NCBI RefSeq assembly: GCF_001306135.1
Contig: NZ_LGKP01000025.1
Location: forward strand, 496,001 to 560,000
Source: Herpetosiphon geysericola
GTDB taxonomy: Bacteria; Chloroflexota; Chloroflexia; Chloroflexales; Herpetosiphonaceae
DNA length: 64,000 bases
Reading direction: 5' to 3'
Below are positions 45,000 through 54,394 of this stretch, in pieces (within the stretch, counting starts at the first letter, position 1; each line of letters begins with the position of its first letter). The notes under the pieces were generated by a model. It searched no databases and was not told the DNA's origin. It worked only from the letters and a program-made list of their open reading frames with translations. The position numbers and the translations under genes are program-made.

Positions 45000-45991
45000 T
45001 AGCCAATACTCCGTAGGATCGTATTGCGTAGCAAAATTTCAAGCATCAAGAGCAATAATGCGCCTGCGGCCCATGGTTGCCAAGCCTCGGTGTAGCGCAC
45101 CAATTTTTCGCTGGCAACTTGCGAGCGTTCCATTTTATCGATCGTAGCGTAAACATCGCGCAAGCCTTGCTCATCGCCAGCTCGAAAGAAAATGCCGCCA
45201 GTTTGTTCGGCAATGTCGCGCAGCGCTACTTCATCTTCGGCGGTTGGCGCAGGAATGAGGTAGGTTTCATCGCGCCACGCATCATGGACGGGATACTCGC
45301 CACCGCCTGGCTTGCCCACCAAAATCGTGTATACCCGTACATCCAAGGCCCGCGCAATTTCGGCAGCTTGGGCTGGCTCAATATCGCCACGATTACTTGA
45401 GCCATCGGTCAGCAAAATCACGACTTTACTTTTGGTAGTGCTGTTGCGCAAGCCATTAACCGAGTGCGCCAAGGCAGTGCCAATCGCTGTTCCGTCTGGG
45501 CGGCGCACCGTTTGAACTTGGCCCAACAAGGTTTGCAAAAAGTCATAATCAAGCGTCAATGGAACCTGGGTAAAGGCATTGCCCGAAAAAACCACCAAGC
45601 CAATGCGGTCATCTTTGCGACCCTTGATAAACTCGGCAATCACTTCTTTGGCTACGGTAATCCGATCTTTGGGGTCGAAATCGCCAGCCTTCATACTTAG
45701 CGAAATATCCAAAGCTAGCTGAATATCGATCCCTTCGCGCACGACCCGCTCGGAGCTTTGGGCATATTGCGGTCGCGACAAGACGACGACCAACAAGCCA
45801 AGCGCTGCTGCGCGCAGCGAAATCAGCAAAGGTCGCATGCGAATGCGCCACGATGGTTTGACCCCACGCAGCATCCCCAAATCGGAGAAGCGCATGGTGA
45901 CGACTTCGCCCCGACTGCGGCGATACATGGCCCACCAAACAATCGGCACAATCGGTAACAACCAAAATAACAACGGATAGGCAAATGTCAT
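44999..45991 (-). CDS. batA: VWA domain membrane protein (BatA-like)
   Basis: About 330 residues. Two membrane helices (LLFWLLPIVPIVWWAMY, ISLRAAALGLLVVVLS) precede the VWA domain with MIDAS motif DISLSM, then SGNAFTQVPLT, GTAIGTAL and LTDGSSNRGD; a last helix is at the C-terminus (AAGALLLLMLEILL). It is the BatA type. The frame is open up to 46042, but the extra N-terminal residues are translated from an AAAGTCAAAA-type repeat, so ATG 45991 (MTFAYPLLFW) is the true start. It shares a TAATG overlap with batB. A 220-base repeat gap separates it from the upstream gene of the operon. Confidence 0.88.
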   Translation of the reverse strand: MTFAYPLLFWLLPIVPIVWWAMYRRSRGEVVTMRFSDLGMLRGVKPSWRIRMRPLLISLRAAALGLLVVVLSRPQYAQSSERVVREGIDIQLALDISLSMKAGDFDPKDRITVAKEVIAEFIKGRKDDRIGLVVFSGNAFTQVPLTLDYDFLQTLLGQVQTVRRPDGTAIGTALAHSVNGLRNSTTKSKVVILLTDGSSNRGDIEPAQAAEIARALDVRVYTILVGKPGGGEYPVHDAWRDETYLIPAPTAEDEVALRDIAEQTGGIFFRAGDEQGLRDVYATIDKMERSQVASEKLVRYTEAWQPWAAGALLLLMLEILLRNTILRSIG

Positions 45992-46211
45992 AAGCAACTC
46001 AAGTAAAATCAGAAGGCAAAAATCAAAAGTCAAAATAATCAACGATGATGAAACAAATTTTCGATGCTAAATCAGCAAATTCATTATTTTGTACCCTTAG
46101 CCTTCTGAATTGAGTAAAAGTACAAATCTAAAGTCAAAACTGAACAATGCCAGCACCTAATCGAAGATACGATCCAATTTTGCCCTTTGACTTCTGACTT
46201 TTGATTTTATA
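45992..46211. repeat. AAAGTCAAAA-type repeats inside the Bat operon
   Basis: No gene. Left part (46008-46040) reads AGAAGGCAAAAATCAAAAGT; the right part (46180-46207) reads TTTGACTTCTGACTTTTGAT, an inverse-type copy. It separates the BatD-like gene from batA. Confidence 0.75.
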
Positions 46212-47132
46212 TCAGCGTGTTGCCAATATTGCTTGGCGGGCATTATCGATCATGGCGTGGGCTTCGATTGGGTTTGGTAATTGGCGGGCAAATTTTACGC
46301 CATCGGATTCAGCCAACAAAATCAATAATTGATCGCGGCGTTGTTGCATGCTTGGGTGCGAGAGCGCCAACCGCACTTCATTCGTCGTTCGCTCAAGCGC
46401 TGGCACCGAGAAACGATCGGTAATGAAGGTTCGCAACACATCGGCAATCAAGGCATAGTGCTCAACAATTCGGCCTTGGTCGATCAAGCCTAAGCTGCGA
46501 ATGCGCTCAAGCTCAGTCATTGCGATGCCAAATGGATCGCGCACAGCTTGCGGGACGGCGGCTGGCACTGGGACTGGGCGATGTTTGCGGAAGTAGTTAA
46601 TGGCCCACACTGCAAAGCCTGCCACCAACACTGCCAACAATGAAAGCCCGATGATTAACAAATAATTTGCTTGTTCATTCATAATCAATTGTGGTTTCAA
46701 TGGTTTAATATCTTGGGCATTTTCATCAAGCACCGAGGCCACTTCGACGCTAACTGGCTGCGTATTGGCGCGGCCAGTGGTTCCATCGGGGTTGGTTATT
46801 TTGACCAATTGGGTTGGAAAGGCATGAATGCCCACATCCCAGTTGGTCAATTGACAGCGCCAGCCTTGGCGTAGCCCCTCGGCGACAGTTGTTTCGCTCA
46901 AGGGCGCACACTCGCGCACTTCCCATTCGCCAAACATTTTGGTTGGCATAGCGGGGAGTTCGCTTTTAAAGCCGTTGGGCGTGGTCACTTGCAATTCGTA
47001 CTCGACCAAATCGCCAACCGTAATCTTGGTGCGGTTGAGTTGGGCACGCACGGCTACGGCTGGCTCGGCGGCTGCGACCGGCGCAATCCAGAGCAAACAA
47101 CTTAATCCTAATAACCACCACAATTTTGCCAT
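46212..47132 (-). CDS. BatD-like membrane protein
   Basis: 306 residues. A Sec signal (KLWWLLGLSCLLWIAPVAA) is followed by a beta-rich extracytoplasmic domain (VRAQLNRTKITVGDLVEYEL, about residues 30-140). A membrane helix lies near 158-178 (YLLIIGLSLLAVLVAGFAVW), and a soluble helical tail follows with a DUF4129-like pattern (IVEHYALIADVLRTFITDRF). This order is that of BatD-type proteins, which partner the VWA proteins. GAGGA precedes ATG 47132, chosen over 47156. It begins just after the DUF58 gene and sits in the MoxR/Bat operon. Confidence 0.75.
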   Translation of the reverse strand: MAKLWWLLGLSCLLWIAPVAAAEPAVAVRAQLNRTKITVGDLVEYELQVTTPNGFKSELPAMPTKMFGEWEVRECAPLSETTVAEGLRQGWRCQLTNWDVGIHAFPTQLVKITNPDGTTGRANTQPVSVEVASVLDENAQDIKPLKPQLIMNEQANYLLIIGLSLLAVLVAGFAVWAINYFRKHRPVPVPAAVPQAVRDPFGIAMTELERIRSLGLIDQGRIVEHYALIADVLRTFITDRFSVPALERTTNEVRLALSHPSMQQRRDQLLILLAESDGVKFARQLPNPIEAHAMIDNARQAILATR

Positions 47133-47142
47133 AGCTGTTCCT

Positions 47143-48030
47143 CTAGCCGCGTTCACGGCGTTTCATCCGTCGATTAAAGAAGCTTTGCAGCGAATCGGCA
47201 TAGCGTCCATCGGTTTGTAAACTCATATGATCAACGCCAAGCGCGCGCAACTCGGCCACGTGGCTTTGATGCTGTGCTTCTGCCTGTTGTTCAAACATGG
47301 TGCGTAGTTTTTCGTTGCGCAAATCGACAACCAACTCTTGGCCGGTTTCTGCATCTTGCAAGCGCACCAAGCCAACTTTGGGCAATTTGCGTTCGCGTGG
47401 GTCTTCAACTCGAACCGCTACCACATCATGGCGTCGCGCGGTAATCCGCAACGGACGAATCCAATTATCCAGCGAGCGAAAATCCGAGATGATAAAGACT
47501 AAGGCTTTGCCTTCGACCACGTTATTCAGGTAATCCAAGGCTTTGGTGATATTCGTGCCACGATGCTTGGGATCGACGGTCAGCAGCGAGCGCACAATTT
47601 GCATCACATGGTTACGACCTTTGCGCGGTGGCACAAAGCGTTCGACTTCTTCGGTAAAGAGTAGCATTCCCACCCGATCGTTGTTGCGTACCGCCGAAAA
47701 GGCCAACGTTGCGCACAACTCTGCTTCTAGCTCACGTTTGAGTTTGCGGGTCGTGCCGAAATCTGCCGAAGCGCTCATATCAACCAGCAGCATCACGGTC
47801 ATCTCGCGTTCCTCAACAAAGCGTTTGATAAACGGACGGCCTGTGCGCGCGGTCACATTCCAATCGATCGCACGAACATCATCGCCAGGTTCGTATTCGC
47901 GAATTTCATCGAACTCAACGCCACGCCCCTTGAAGCTGCTCATATACATGCCAGCAAACACACCAGTTACCAACTTGGTCGTTTTCAATTCAATGAAGCG
48001 CACTTGGCGCATGAGTTCTTGTAAGTTCAT
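47143..48030 (-). CDS. DUF58 domain protein
   Basis: About 295 residues. The DUF58 signature is YEPGDDVRAIDWNVTARTG, followed by the VWA-like region VMLLVDMSASADFGTTRKL, DRVGMLLFTEEVERF and VFIISDFRSLD. These genes nearly always follow a moxR gene, as here. The protein is thought to act with the MoxR ATPase in chaperone-like maturation of envelope or metal-containing complexes. The frame opens at 48084 within repeat sequence; ATG 48030 (MNLQELMRQVRFIELK) is the standard start. A 10-base gap leads to the BatD-like gene. Confidence 0.9.
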   Translation of the reverse strand: MNLQELMRQVRFIELKTTKLVTGVFAGMYMSSFKGRGVEFDEIREYEPGDDVRAIDWNVTARTGRPFIKRFVEEREMTVMLLVDMSASADFGTTRKLKRELEAELCATLAFSAVRNNDRVGMLLFTEEVERFVPPRKGRNHVMQIVRSLLTVDPKHRGTNITKALDYLNNVVEGKALVFIISDFRSLDNWIRPLRITARRHDVVAVRVEDPRERKLPKVGLVRLQDAETGQELVVDLRNEKLRTMFEQQAEAQHQSHVAELRALGVDHMSLQTDGRYADSLQSFFNRRMKRRERG

Positions 48031-48256
48031 AAGTGTTGTTGGGGGTCGGGGGCTAGGGGTCGGGCGCCAGTTTGGCTTACCCATCAGCTAGTTCACGACC
48101 ATATCCATATAAATCTAATCCACGAAGTTTGAAACCACGAAGAACGCGAAGGGCACGAAGGTTTCATCTCTCAAAATCCAGTGTCAATTCCTTACTAGGT
48201 TCTGACCCCTGAATCCTGACCCCTATGCTCTATGCTCTATGCTCTATGTTCTATGA
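48031..48256. repeat. Repeat cluster between moxR and the DUF58 gene
   Basis: No gene. It contains GGGGGTCGGGGGCTAGGGGT (48040-48060), ACGAAGTTTGAAACCACGAA and GAACGCGAAGGGCACGAAGG (48121-48162), and CTCTATGCTCTATGCTCTAT (48226-48250). These are family members of the TTCGTGG and CATAGAGC groups. Confidence 0.75.
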
Positions 48257-49234
48257 CTACGGTACCCGAACGCGATTGAGAATTTGGGCAACCAAGTTTT
48301 CCGACGTAATATTTTCTGCTTCTGCTTCGTAGGTTGCAATCAAGCGGTGGCGCAACACATCCAAGGCCATGTGCTTAACATCATCGGGCGTGACATAGGC
48401 GCGGCCTTGCAAGAAGGCAGCACCTTTGGCAGCCAAGGTCATAAAAATTGTGGCCCGTGGCGATGCGCCAAATTCGATGTAAGGCTTGATTTGGGCTAAA
48501 CCATATTGTTCTGGCTTCCGAGTGGCAAACACCAAATCCAAAATATAATGCTTGACTCGATCATCAATATAAATTTGATGGAAAATCTTGCGCGCGTTAT
48601 CAAGCTCTTCGATCGTCATGGTGGTGCTCATTGTGGGCGTGCTTGCCCCAGTCATGCGATTGAGAATTTCGTATTCTTCCTCGCGGGTAGGGTAATCGAC
48701 CACAACTTTGAGCATAAAACGGTCGACTTGTGCTTCTGGCAAGGGGTAGGTTCCATCGTTTTCGATTGGGTTTTGGGTTGCCATCACCAAATAGGGGTGG
48801 GGCAATTTAAAGGTATCCGAGCCAATTGTCACTTGGCGCTCTTGCATGGCTTCGAGCAACGCACTTTGCACTTTGGCTGGAGCACGGTTAATTTCGTCGG
48901 CCAGCAAAAAGTTGGTAAAAATCGGCCCTTTTTTAATTGAAAAATCGCCAGTTCGTTGATTGTAAATTTGGGTCCCAATCAAGTCGCCAGGCAACAAATC
49001 TGGAGTAAACTGAATCCGTTCAAATTGGGCATGAATCCCTTCGGCCATACTTTTAACCATCAAGGTTTTGGCCAACCCTGGCACACCTTCAATCAATAAG
49101 TGGCCATTGGCCAACAAACCAATCAAGATGCGTTCAGCTAAGGCCCGCTGCCCAACAACAATTTTTCCTACTTCGCCAACGAGGCTTTGCAAGGCCTCGC
49201 CTGCGCGGCGTACATCGCTACTATTTGTTTCCAA
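48257..49234 (-). CDS. moxR: MoxR-family AAA+ ATPase
   Basis: 325 residues. Walker A is LLIEGVPGLAKTLMVKS (about residue 50), Walker B LLADEINRAPAKVQSALLEAM, sensor 1 MATQNPIENDGTYPLPEAQ with the arginine finger nearby in VDRFMLKV. This is the classic MoxR/RavA-type ATPase, proposed to work as a chaperone for VWA-containing partners. It is the first gene of the operon with DUF58, BatD-like, batA, batB and batC-like genes. ATG 49234 has GAGG upstream on the minus strand. A TGTGGATAA sequence, a DnaA-box match, lies at 49278-49286 upstream. Confidence 0.95.
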   Translation of the reverse strand: METNSSDVRRAGEALQSLVGEVGKIVVGQRALAERILIGLLANGHLLIEGVPGLAKTLMVKSMAEGIHAQFERIQFTPDLLPGDLIGTQIYNQRTGDFSIKKGPIFTNFLLADEINRAPAKVQSALLEAMQERQVTIGSDTFKLPHPYLVMATQNPIENDGTYPLPEAQVDRFMLKVVVDYPTREEEYEILNRMTGASTPTMSTTMTIEELDNARKIFHQIYIDDRVKHYILDLVFATRKPEQYGLAQIKPYIEFGASPRATIFMTLAAKGAAFLQGRAYVTPDDVKHMALDVLRHRLIATYEAEAENITSENLVAQILNRVRVP

Positions 49235-49548
49235 GGTGAACCTCGCACGTCAACAACGGGTAGCCCAAGTTTTCTGTTGTGGATAATACCATAACCTTGG
49301 GCCAAAAACCTGCTTTTTTAGCTGCGTTTAAGCCAATTCTCACCATACTTAAGCTATGAAGAAACGATGAAGCTGCGCAGGCTTAACCCAATTCCACAAA
49401 TCAGCAAAGCAAGCAGGCCAATTTAGACAATCAGGTTAATACCTGATACCCAGCCCCATGGGGGGGATGGTATACTCAATGTGAGCCTTCCAGCCGTTGC
49501 TATAACGCCAACGGTTGTTTTAATGATAACACTTGAAAGGATGCTTCT
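49235..49548. other. Divergent intergenic region, 314 bp
   Basis: This region lies between moxR (-) and the cupredoxin gene (+). It contains TATACT at about 49471, a possible -10 for the cupredoxin gene, and a TGTGGATAA 9-mer at 49278-49286. No gene or repeat was found. Confidence 0.45.
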
Positions 49549-50031
49549 GTGAAGAAGTTGAGTTTTGCACTCTTGCTCGTCGTATCGCTAACTTTAGCCG
49601 CTTGTGGCGAAGAAAAAGCAACGCCAGCCCCAACTACAAATAACGGCGCTGCAACCAGCGCACCAAGCACCGGGGGCGGTAGCTCAGCAGTGACGATCGA
49701 TGCTGCCGATGGTGGCACCTTGGCCTATAAAACTACCGCAGTTGAAGCAGCTGCTGGTGAAGTAACCGTTACCTTCAATAACCCAGGTGCTTTGGCCCAC
49801 AACGTGGTCATTGTTAAAGCTGGCGAAGAACAACCAGCAGTTGATGCCTCAATGGCTTCAGCTCCCGACTTCTTGCCACCAGCCGATAAATCGTTGGGCC
49901 ATAGCAAAACGATTGCAACTGGCGCAAGCGATACCTTTACCGTGAGCCTGCAACCAGGTACCTATAGCTTTATCTGTACCTATCCTGCTCACTATACCGC
50001 TGGCATGAAGGGTACCTTGACTGTCAAATAA
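49549..50031 (+). CDS. Cupredoxin lipoprotein (auracyanin-like)
   Basis: 160 residues. The N-terminus is a lipoprotein signal (LTLAAC, lipobox Cys19), then an Ala/Thr/Gly-rich linker (25-50). The plastocyanin-like domain has the first copper His in LAHNVV (about residue 84) and the second cluster FICTYPAHYTAGM, providing Cys, His and Met. These are the four ligands of type 1 blue copper proteins. Chloroflexota auracyanins are membrane-anchored blue copper electron carriers of this shape. The start is GTG 49549, with GAAAGGA upstream; an ATG at 49541 is out of frame. Function as an electron carrier is inferred. Confidence 0.9.
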   Translation: MKKLSFALLLVVSLTLAACGEEKATPAPTTNNGAATSAPSTGGGSSAVTIDAADGGTLAYKTTAVEAAAGEVTVTFNNPGALAHNVVIVKAGEEQPAVDASMASAPDFLPPADKSLGHSKTIATGASDTFTVSLQPGTYSFICTYPAHYTAGMKGTLTVK

Positions 50032-50054
50032 GTAACGATCCAGCCTCGTAGCAA

Positions 50055-50082
50055 CAATGCCCATGGAATTCCATGGGCGTTG
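50055..50082 (+). terminator. Terminator of the cupredoxin gene
   Basis: A 12-position stem (CAATGCCCATGG / CCATGGGCGTTG, one T-G pair) with an AATT loop is followed by CTTGTTTAA. Confidence 0.75.
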
Positions 50083-50188
50083 CTTGTTTAAGCAACAGCC
50101 ATCATTTTGCCGATTCTTAACCTCGATATGACCAACATTTAACAATTGGCGACTACCCTACAGGCTGTATAGTTTGTGGAGTGTGGCT

Positions 50189-51268
50189 GTGCTACAACGA
50201 TTTCTTTTGCTTTGCTGCCTATTGACGCTGGCTGGCTGTGGTGCAAACACCAGTCAACCAACGGCTACAAGCCTCCCCGCAACCGCGACTCCCCCACCAA
50301 CGACCCTCGCGCAAGCAACCCCGTCGCCTGCGGTAACCGCCAACCCTGCGTTGCGCGGCTCAATCGTGATCGATGGCTCAAGTACGGTGTTTCCCATTAC
50401 CGAAGCAATTGCACGTGATTTTGCCCATATTGCGCCCAATGTACAAGTCCAATTAGGCGTGAGTGGCACTGGTGGCGGGTTTAAGAAGTTTTGTGCTGGA
50501 GAAACGGTAATCTCCGATGCTTCGCGGCCAATCAAACAGAGCGAAGCTGCCGAGTGTGCCGCCAATCAGATCGATTTTGTTGAAATTCCCGTGGCCTTCG
50601 ATGGCCTTTCATTAGTTACCAATCCCAATAATACCTGGCTCGATTGCATTAAGCTGGCGGAGTTAAACACGCTTTGGCAACCAGCAGCAACCAATACCAT
50701 TACTTCCTGGCAGATGATTCGTTCGACCTGGCCAACAACAACTGTGCAACTGTATGGCGCTGGCCAAGATTCAGGAACCTTCGATTATTTCACCAGCGCG
50801 ATTGTTGGCAGCGAAGGCTCAAGCCGTAGCGATGTGATCAGCAGTGAAGACGATTATCTGATTGCCCAAGATATTGCTGGCGATCCCAATGGCTTGGGCT
50901 ATTTCGGTTATGCCTACTACCGCGAATACCAAGATCGCTTGAAATTGGTCGCAATCGATGCAGGCAATGGCTGCGTGTTGCCTTCCGAGCAAACAATTGC
51001 CAATGGCTCATATCAGCCGCTTTCACGGCCAATTTTTATCTATGTTCGCGCCGATGCCTTGGATCGGGCCGAAGTTGCGGCCTTTGTCGATTTTTACCTG
51101 AGCGATTTACCGCGCGTGGTGGCGGCTGTGAAATATGTGCCCTTGCCAACCCGAGCTTATCAATTTGCCCAAGAGCGGGTGCAACAACGCAAACTTGGCT
51201 CGATGTTCGAGGGTGGCTCGCAAATTGGGGTTTCGATTGAACGCTTGCTTGAGCTAGAGGGAGAGTAG
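50189..51268 (+). CDS. PstS-like phosphate-binding lipoprotein
   Basis: 359 residues. A lipoprotein signal ends at LAGC, followed by a Thr/Pro/Ala-rich linker. The periplasmic binding domain has [14 protein letters not shown] and [18 protein letters not shown], the phosphate-binding loops of PstS-like proteins, then [15 protein letters not shown] and [15 protein letters not shown] 50174 opens the frame, but GGAG at 50178-50181 fits GTG 50189 ([12 protein letters not shown]). No pstC, pstA or pstB is adjacent. Instead a sensor kinase begins 2 bases after the stop, so it may serve as a ligand sensor rather than a transporter component. Confidence 0.88.
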   Translation: MLQRFLLLCCLLTLAGCGANTSQPTATSLPATATPPPTTLAQATPSPAVTANPALRGSIVIDGSSTVFPITEAIARDFAHIAPNVQVQLGVSGTGGGFKKFCAGETVISDASRPIKQSEAAECAANQIDFVEIPVAFDGLSLVTNPNNTWLDCIKLAELNTLWQPAATNTITSWQMIRSTWPTTTVQLYGAGQDSGTFDYFTSAIVGSEGSSRSDVISSEDDYLIAQDIAGDPNGLGYFGYAYYREYQDRLKLVAIDAGNGCVLPSEQTIANGSYQPLSRPIFIYVRADALDRAEVAAFVDFYLSDLPRVVAAVKYVPLPTRAYQFAQERVQQRKLGSMFEGGSQIGVSIERLLELEGE

Positions 51269-51270
51269 CA

Positions 51271-52944
51271 ATGCGGCTTTCGTTTCGTACAAAATTGCTT
51301 GGTTCAATTGCCCTCGATTTGGCCCTCATGATCGCCTTGGGCATTTTTGCGTTAAATGGCTTTAGCAGCGTTTTCCAAAAAGCCTCGATGATCGAACAAA
51401 TTACGATTCCTTCGCTTGATTTGAGCGATCGAATTAATTTTATTAGCACCAAATATCATGCCTTGCAGCTTGAGTATATTATCAACAACAGTGTTGCCGA
51501 TAAAGCGCGTATCGAAGGTGAAATGCAAACGCTTGAGCAAGATATGCGCACGGCCTTCACTGCATACCAACAGCTTGATACCAGCATGGTCGAAGGCGAA
51601 ACGCTCAATGCTGTCTCGATGGCGTGGCAGCGCTTTGTCCAAGCGACGAATGAGCAATTTTTGCCAACCGCACGGCTCGGCAACACCGGTAGCGTTCAAC
51701 CAGTGCTCAATCGGCTCAATCCGTATTACGAAGATGTGCTGAGCGCAACCGATATTCTTGGCCAGCTGAGCCAAAATCAAGCCAACAATGCCTTAGCGTC
51801 GGTCGAGCAAACCTTTGAATCATCGCGCTTGGTGATTTATGGCCAAATTGCCTTTACCGTGTTGCTCTCTGGGGCAATTGGCTTGTTGTTGGCGACTCGC
51901 ACTGCACGGCGGATTCGCAAGTTGACCGATGCTACGGTAGCAGTTGCTGGTGGCGACCTTGAGCGGATGGTTCAAGTTGGCGGCGGCGACGAACTGCAAA
52001 CCTTGGCCAACAACTTCAACAGCATGGTGCGCAGCCTGCGCGAACATCGCGATATGCTTGAGCTGCGCAATGCTGAGCTGGCCGAAAGTTTGTATGTGCA
52101 GCAACAATTGACTGAGGATATTATTCGGCGCAAACAGGCAGAGGAAACTGCCTTGCGCGCTCAGGCAGCAGCCGAAGCTGCGAGCCAAGCCAAAAGTATG
52201 TTTGTGGCAACCATGAGCCACGAGTTGCGCACGCCGCTAAACGCCATTTTGGGCTATACCCAGCTGCTGCATCTTGGCGCCAAAGCCCGTGGCCAAGACG
52301 ATGTGTTGCCGCAGCTGGAGCGGATTCGCTTGGCCGGCAAACATCTGCTGACCTTGGTTTCAAACGTGCTCGACTTCTCCAAAATTGAGCATGGCAAGAT
52401 GAATCTTGATCTTGGCGAGGTGCAGCTTGCCAGCTTGGTTGCTGAAGTGATGGGAATTGTGCAGCCGCTAGCTGAAGCGCGGTTTGATCAACTCAAAACA
52501 GATTTTGCAAGTAGCAGCGTGGTGTATAGCGATGCTGGCAAAATTCGCCAGATTTTATTCAACCTGCTGAGCAATGCGATTAAATTTACCGAAGCTGGCA
52601 CTGTAACCCTGCGAGTGTGGGACGAACAGCGAGCCAATGAGCCATGGCTGGTTTTTGCGGTCAGCGATACTGGCATTGGGATGGCTCCCGATCAATTACG
52701 GCGCTTATTTAAGCCATTTGTCCAAGCCGACGAATCGACCACCCGCACCTATGGCGGGACTGGTTTGGGCTTGGCGCTAAGTCAACAGCTTGCAGCGATG
52801 CTTGGTGGCACAATCAACGTCGAAAGCTGCCCCAATGTTGGCTCGACCTTTACGTTACAAATACCTGTTCAATGCCCAGCGCAAGCGGAATCGAGCTTGG
52901 TGATGGCAGCATCGCCATTGGTTAGTTCGAGCGTTGTGGCCTGA
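51271..52944 (+). CDS. Membrane sensor histidine kinase with HAMP domain
   Basis: 557 residues. Membrane helices lie at residues 12-30 and 188-207, enclosing an extracytoplasmic helical sensor (31-187) of the four-helix type. HAMP follows (208-262) and a coiled-coil. The phosphoacceptor is His317 in [17 protein letters not shown]. The ATPase has [38 protein letters not shown] and [10 protein letters not shown]. It starts 2 bases after the PstS-like gene, so it is coupled. The downstream receiver gene follows by 26 bases, giving a ligand binder/kinase/receiver order. Confidence 0.94.
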   Translation: MRLSFRTKLLGSIALDLALMIALGIFALNGFSSVFQKASMIEQITIPSLDLSDRINFISTKYHALQLEYIINNSVADKARIEGEMQTLEQDMRTAFTAYQQLDTSMVEGETLNAVSMAWQRFVQATNEQFLPTARLGNTGSVQPVLNRLNPYYEDVLSATDILGQLSQNQANNALASVEQTFESSRLVIYGQIAFTVLLSGAIGLLLATRTARRIRKLTDATVAVAGGDLERMVQVGGGDELQTLANNFNSMVRSLREHRDMLELRNAELAESLYVQQQLTEDIIRRKQAEETALRAQAAAEAASQAKSMFVATMSHELRTPLNAILGYTQLLHLGAKARGQDDVLPQLERIRLAGKHLLTLVSNVLDFSKIEHGKMNLDLGEVQLASLVAEVMGIVQPLAEARFDQLKTDFASSSVVYSDAGKIRQILFNLLSNAIKFTEAGTVTLRVWDEQRANEPWLVFAVSDTGIGMAPDQLRRLFKPFVQADESTTRTYGGTGLGLALSQQLAAMLGGTINVESCPNVGSTFTLQIPVQCPAQAESSLVMAASPLVSSSVVA

Positions 52945-52970
52945 TACCCAACCAACTTAGGAGGCTTCCC

Positions 52971-53363
52971 ATGGGGATGATTTTAGTTGTTGATGATAAT
53001 GGCGATAACCGTTTCCTACTGCAACAGATGTTATCGTTGAATGGCTATAGCGTGATTAGCGCCGTCAATGGCCAAGATGCGCTGGATAAAGTGCACAACA
53101 CAACTCCCGATTTGGTGTTGATGGATATGGCGATGCCCGTTAAAGATGGTTGGACGGCAACCGCCGAATTAAAAGCCGAAAGCCGCTACTCGCATATTCC
53201 GGTGATTGCGGTGACTGGACATACAACCTACAATGAACTCTCGCGCGCCACTGCCGCTGGCTGTGTCGATCATCTCGAAAAACCCATCGACTATGAGGTT
53301 TTGGTCAATAAAGTGGCCCAATATCTAAAAAAAAATGAAAAACAGTTGGCGTTAGGCGCGTAG
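52971..53363 (+). CDS. Single-domain response regulator
   Basis: 130 residues, a lone receiver (REC) domain. The acidic pocket is VVDDN (Asp8-Asp9), the phosphoacceptor Asp52 is in LVLMDMAMP, the switch threonine is in AVTGHT, and the lysine is in EKPID. There is no DNA-binding output domain, so it probably passes phosphate or binds a partner. AGGAGG precedes ATG 52971 with a 6-base spacing; ATG 52977 is a second possibility. It follows the kinase gene and should be its cognate receiver, by position. Confidence 0.93.
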   Translation: MGMILVVDDNGDNRFLLQQMLSLNGYSVISAVNGQDALDKVHNTTPDLVLMDMAMPVKDGWTATAELKAESRYSHIPVIAVTGHTTYNELSRATAAGCVDHLEKPIDYEVLVNKVAQYLKKNEKQLALGA

Positions 53364-53386
53364 CCCTAATCGATCAATAATTGTTG

Positions 53387-53414
53387 GCCCTATCACCTAG
53401 GTGATGGGGCTTTT
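53387..53414 (+). terminator. Terminator of the kinase/receiver operon
   Basis: A 10-bp stem (GCCCTATCAC / GTGATGGGGC, one T-G) with a CTAG loop is followed by TTTT, 23 bases after the receiver stop codon. Confidence 0.8.
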
Positions 53415-53425
53415 GGTGTGCGCTC

Positions 53426-53434
53426 TGCTATACT
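53426..53434 (+). promoter_or_regulatory. Extended -10 promoter of mtnP
   Basis: TGCTATACT, an extended -10, lies 28 bases before the mtnP start. AGGAGGT follows at about 53450-53456 as the ribosome binding site. Confidence 0.6.
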
Positions 53435-53461
53435 AGGCCAATAGACAACAGGAGGTAGTTT

Positions 53462-54322
53462 ATGGAACCAATTAGCATTGGCATTATTGGCGGTAGTGGG
53501 CTTTATGCGATGGAAGCCTTGACCGACCGTAGCGAAATACAATTGACCACGCCATTTGGCGAACCTAGCGATGCAGTGATTGTCGGTAATTTGGCAGGCC
53601 AACGAGTGGCCTTTTTGCCGCGCCATGGTCGTGGCCATCGTTTTACGCCCTCAGAAGTTCCCTATCGCGCTAATATTCATGCGCTTAAACAATTGGGCGT
53701 GCGGTTTATTCTGGGTGTGAGTGCAGTTGGCAGCTTACGCGAAGAGTTGGTGCCTGGTCATTTGGTTATTCCTGATCAGACGATTGATCGCACGAAGGGT
53801 GTGCGCCCAGCGACCTTTTTTGGCGAAGGAATTGTGGCGCATGTGGCATTTGGCGAGCCAGTTTGCCCCCATCTGAGTGCCTTGGTGCGTCAAGCAGCGC
53901 ATACTGCAAGTGGCACAACTGTGCACGATAGTGGCACCTATTGTTGTATGGAAGGGCCGCAGTTTTCAACCAAGGCCGAGTCTGAGCTGTATCGCAGTTG
54001 GGGTTGCTCGATTATTGGCATGACCTTATTGCCAGAGGCCAAACTTGCTCGTGAAGCCGAAATTGCCTATGCCAATCTTTCGTTAGTAACCGATTACGAT
54101 TGCTGGCATCCTGACCATGATAATGTAACTGCGGCCATGGTTGTCGAAACCATCAACCGTAATGTGACGGCAGCCCAAAACACGATTGCCGCGTTAATTC
54201 CACTGATCGATCCTGCGGCGGTTTATCCTGCGCACTCTGCATTGGCGCATGCAGTGATGACTGCCCCCGAGGCAATTCCAGCTGCGGCGCGCGAACGCTT
54301 AGGCCTGTTATATCGCGGCTAA
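53462..54322 (+). CDS. mtnP: S-methyl-5'-thioadenosine phosphorylase
   Basis: 286 residues. It cleaves methylthioadenosine with phosphate to adenine and methylthioribose 1-phosphate, in methionine salvage. Key parts: [14 protein letters not shown], the phosphate-binding [51 protein letters not shown] and LVTDYDCWH. These are the hallmarks of the MTAP subgroup of PNP-type phosphorylases, including the TKAES and DYDCW motifs. A purine nucleoside phosphorylase is a less likely alternative. The start is ATG 53462 with a strong ribosome binding site. It is followed by a terminator shared with the first pilin gene. Confidence 0.93.
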   Translation: MEPISIGIIGGSGLYAMEALTDRSEIQLTTPFGEPSDAVIVGNLAGQRVAFLPRHGRGHRFTPSEVPYRANIHALKQLGVRFILGVSAVGSLREELVPGHLVIPDQTIDRTKGVRPATFFGEGIVAHVAFGEPVCPHLSALVRQAAHTASGTTVHDSGTYCCMEGPQFSTKAESELYRSWGCSIIGMTLLPEAKLAREAEIAYANLSLVTDYDCWHPDHDNVTAAMVVETINRNVTAAQNTIAALIPLIDPAAVYPAHSALAHAVMTAPEAIPAAARERLGLLYRG

Positions 54323-54344
54323 GTTAAAAAAAGCTGGTTAAACG

Positions 54345-54376
54345 CCAAGAACCGCACCAACTGGTGCGGTTCTTGG
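54345..54376. terminator. Terminator shared by mtnP and pilin copy 1
   Basis: Arms CCAAGAACCGCACCA and TGGTGCGGTTCTTGG pair perfectly with a 2-base centre (four or more bases unpaired in practice). It lies 22 bases after mtnP and 18 after the minus-strand pilin stop codon. Confidence 0.75.
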
Positions 54377-54394
54377 TTTGGTGCTTCGCGAAGC

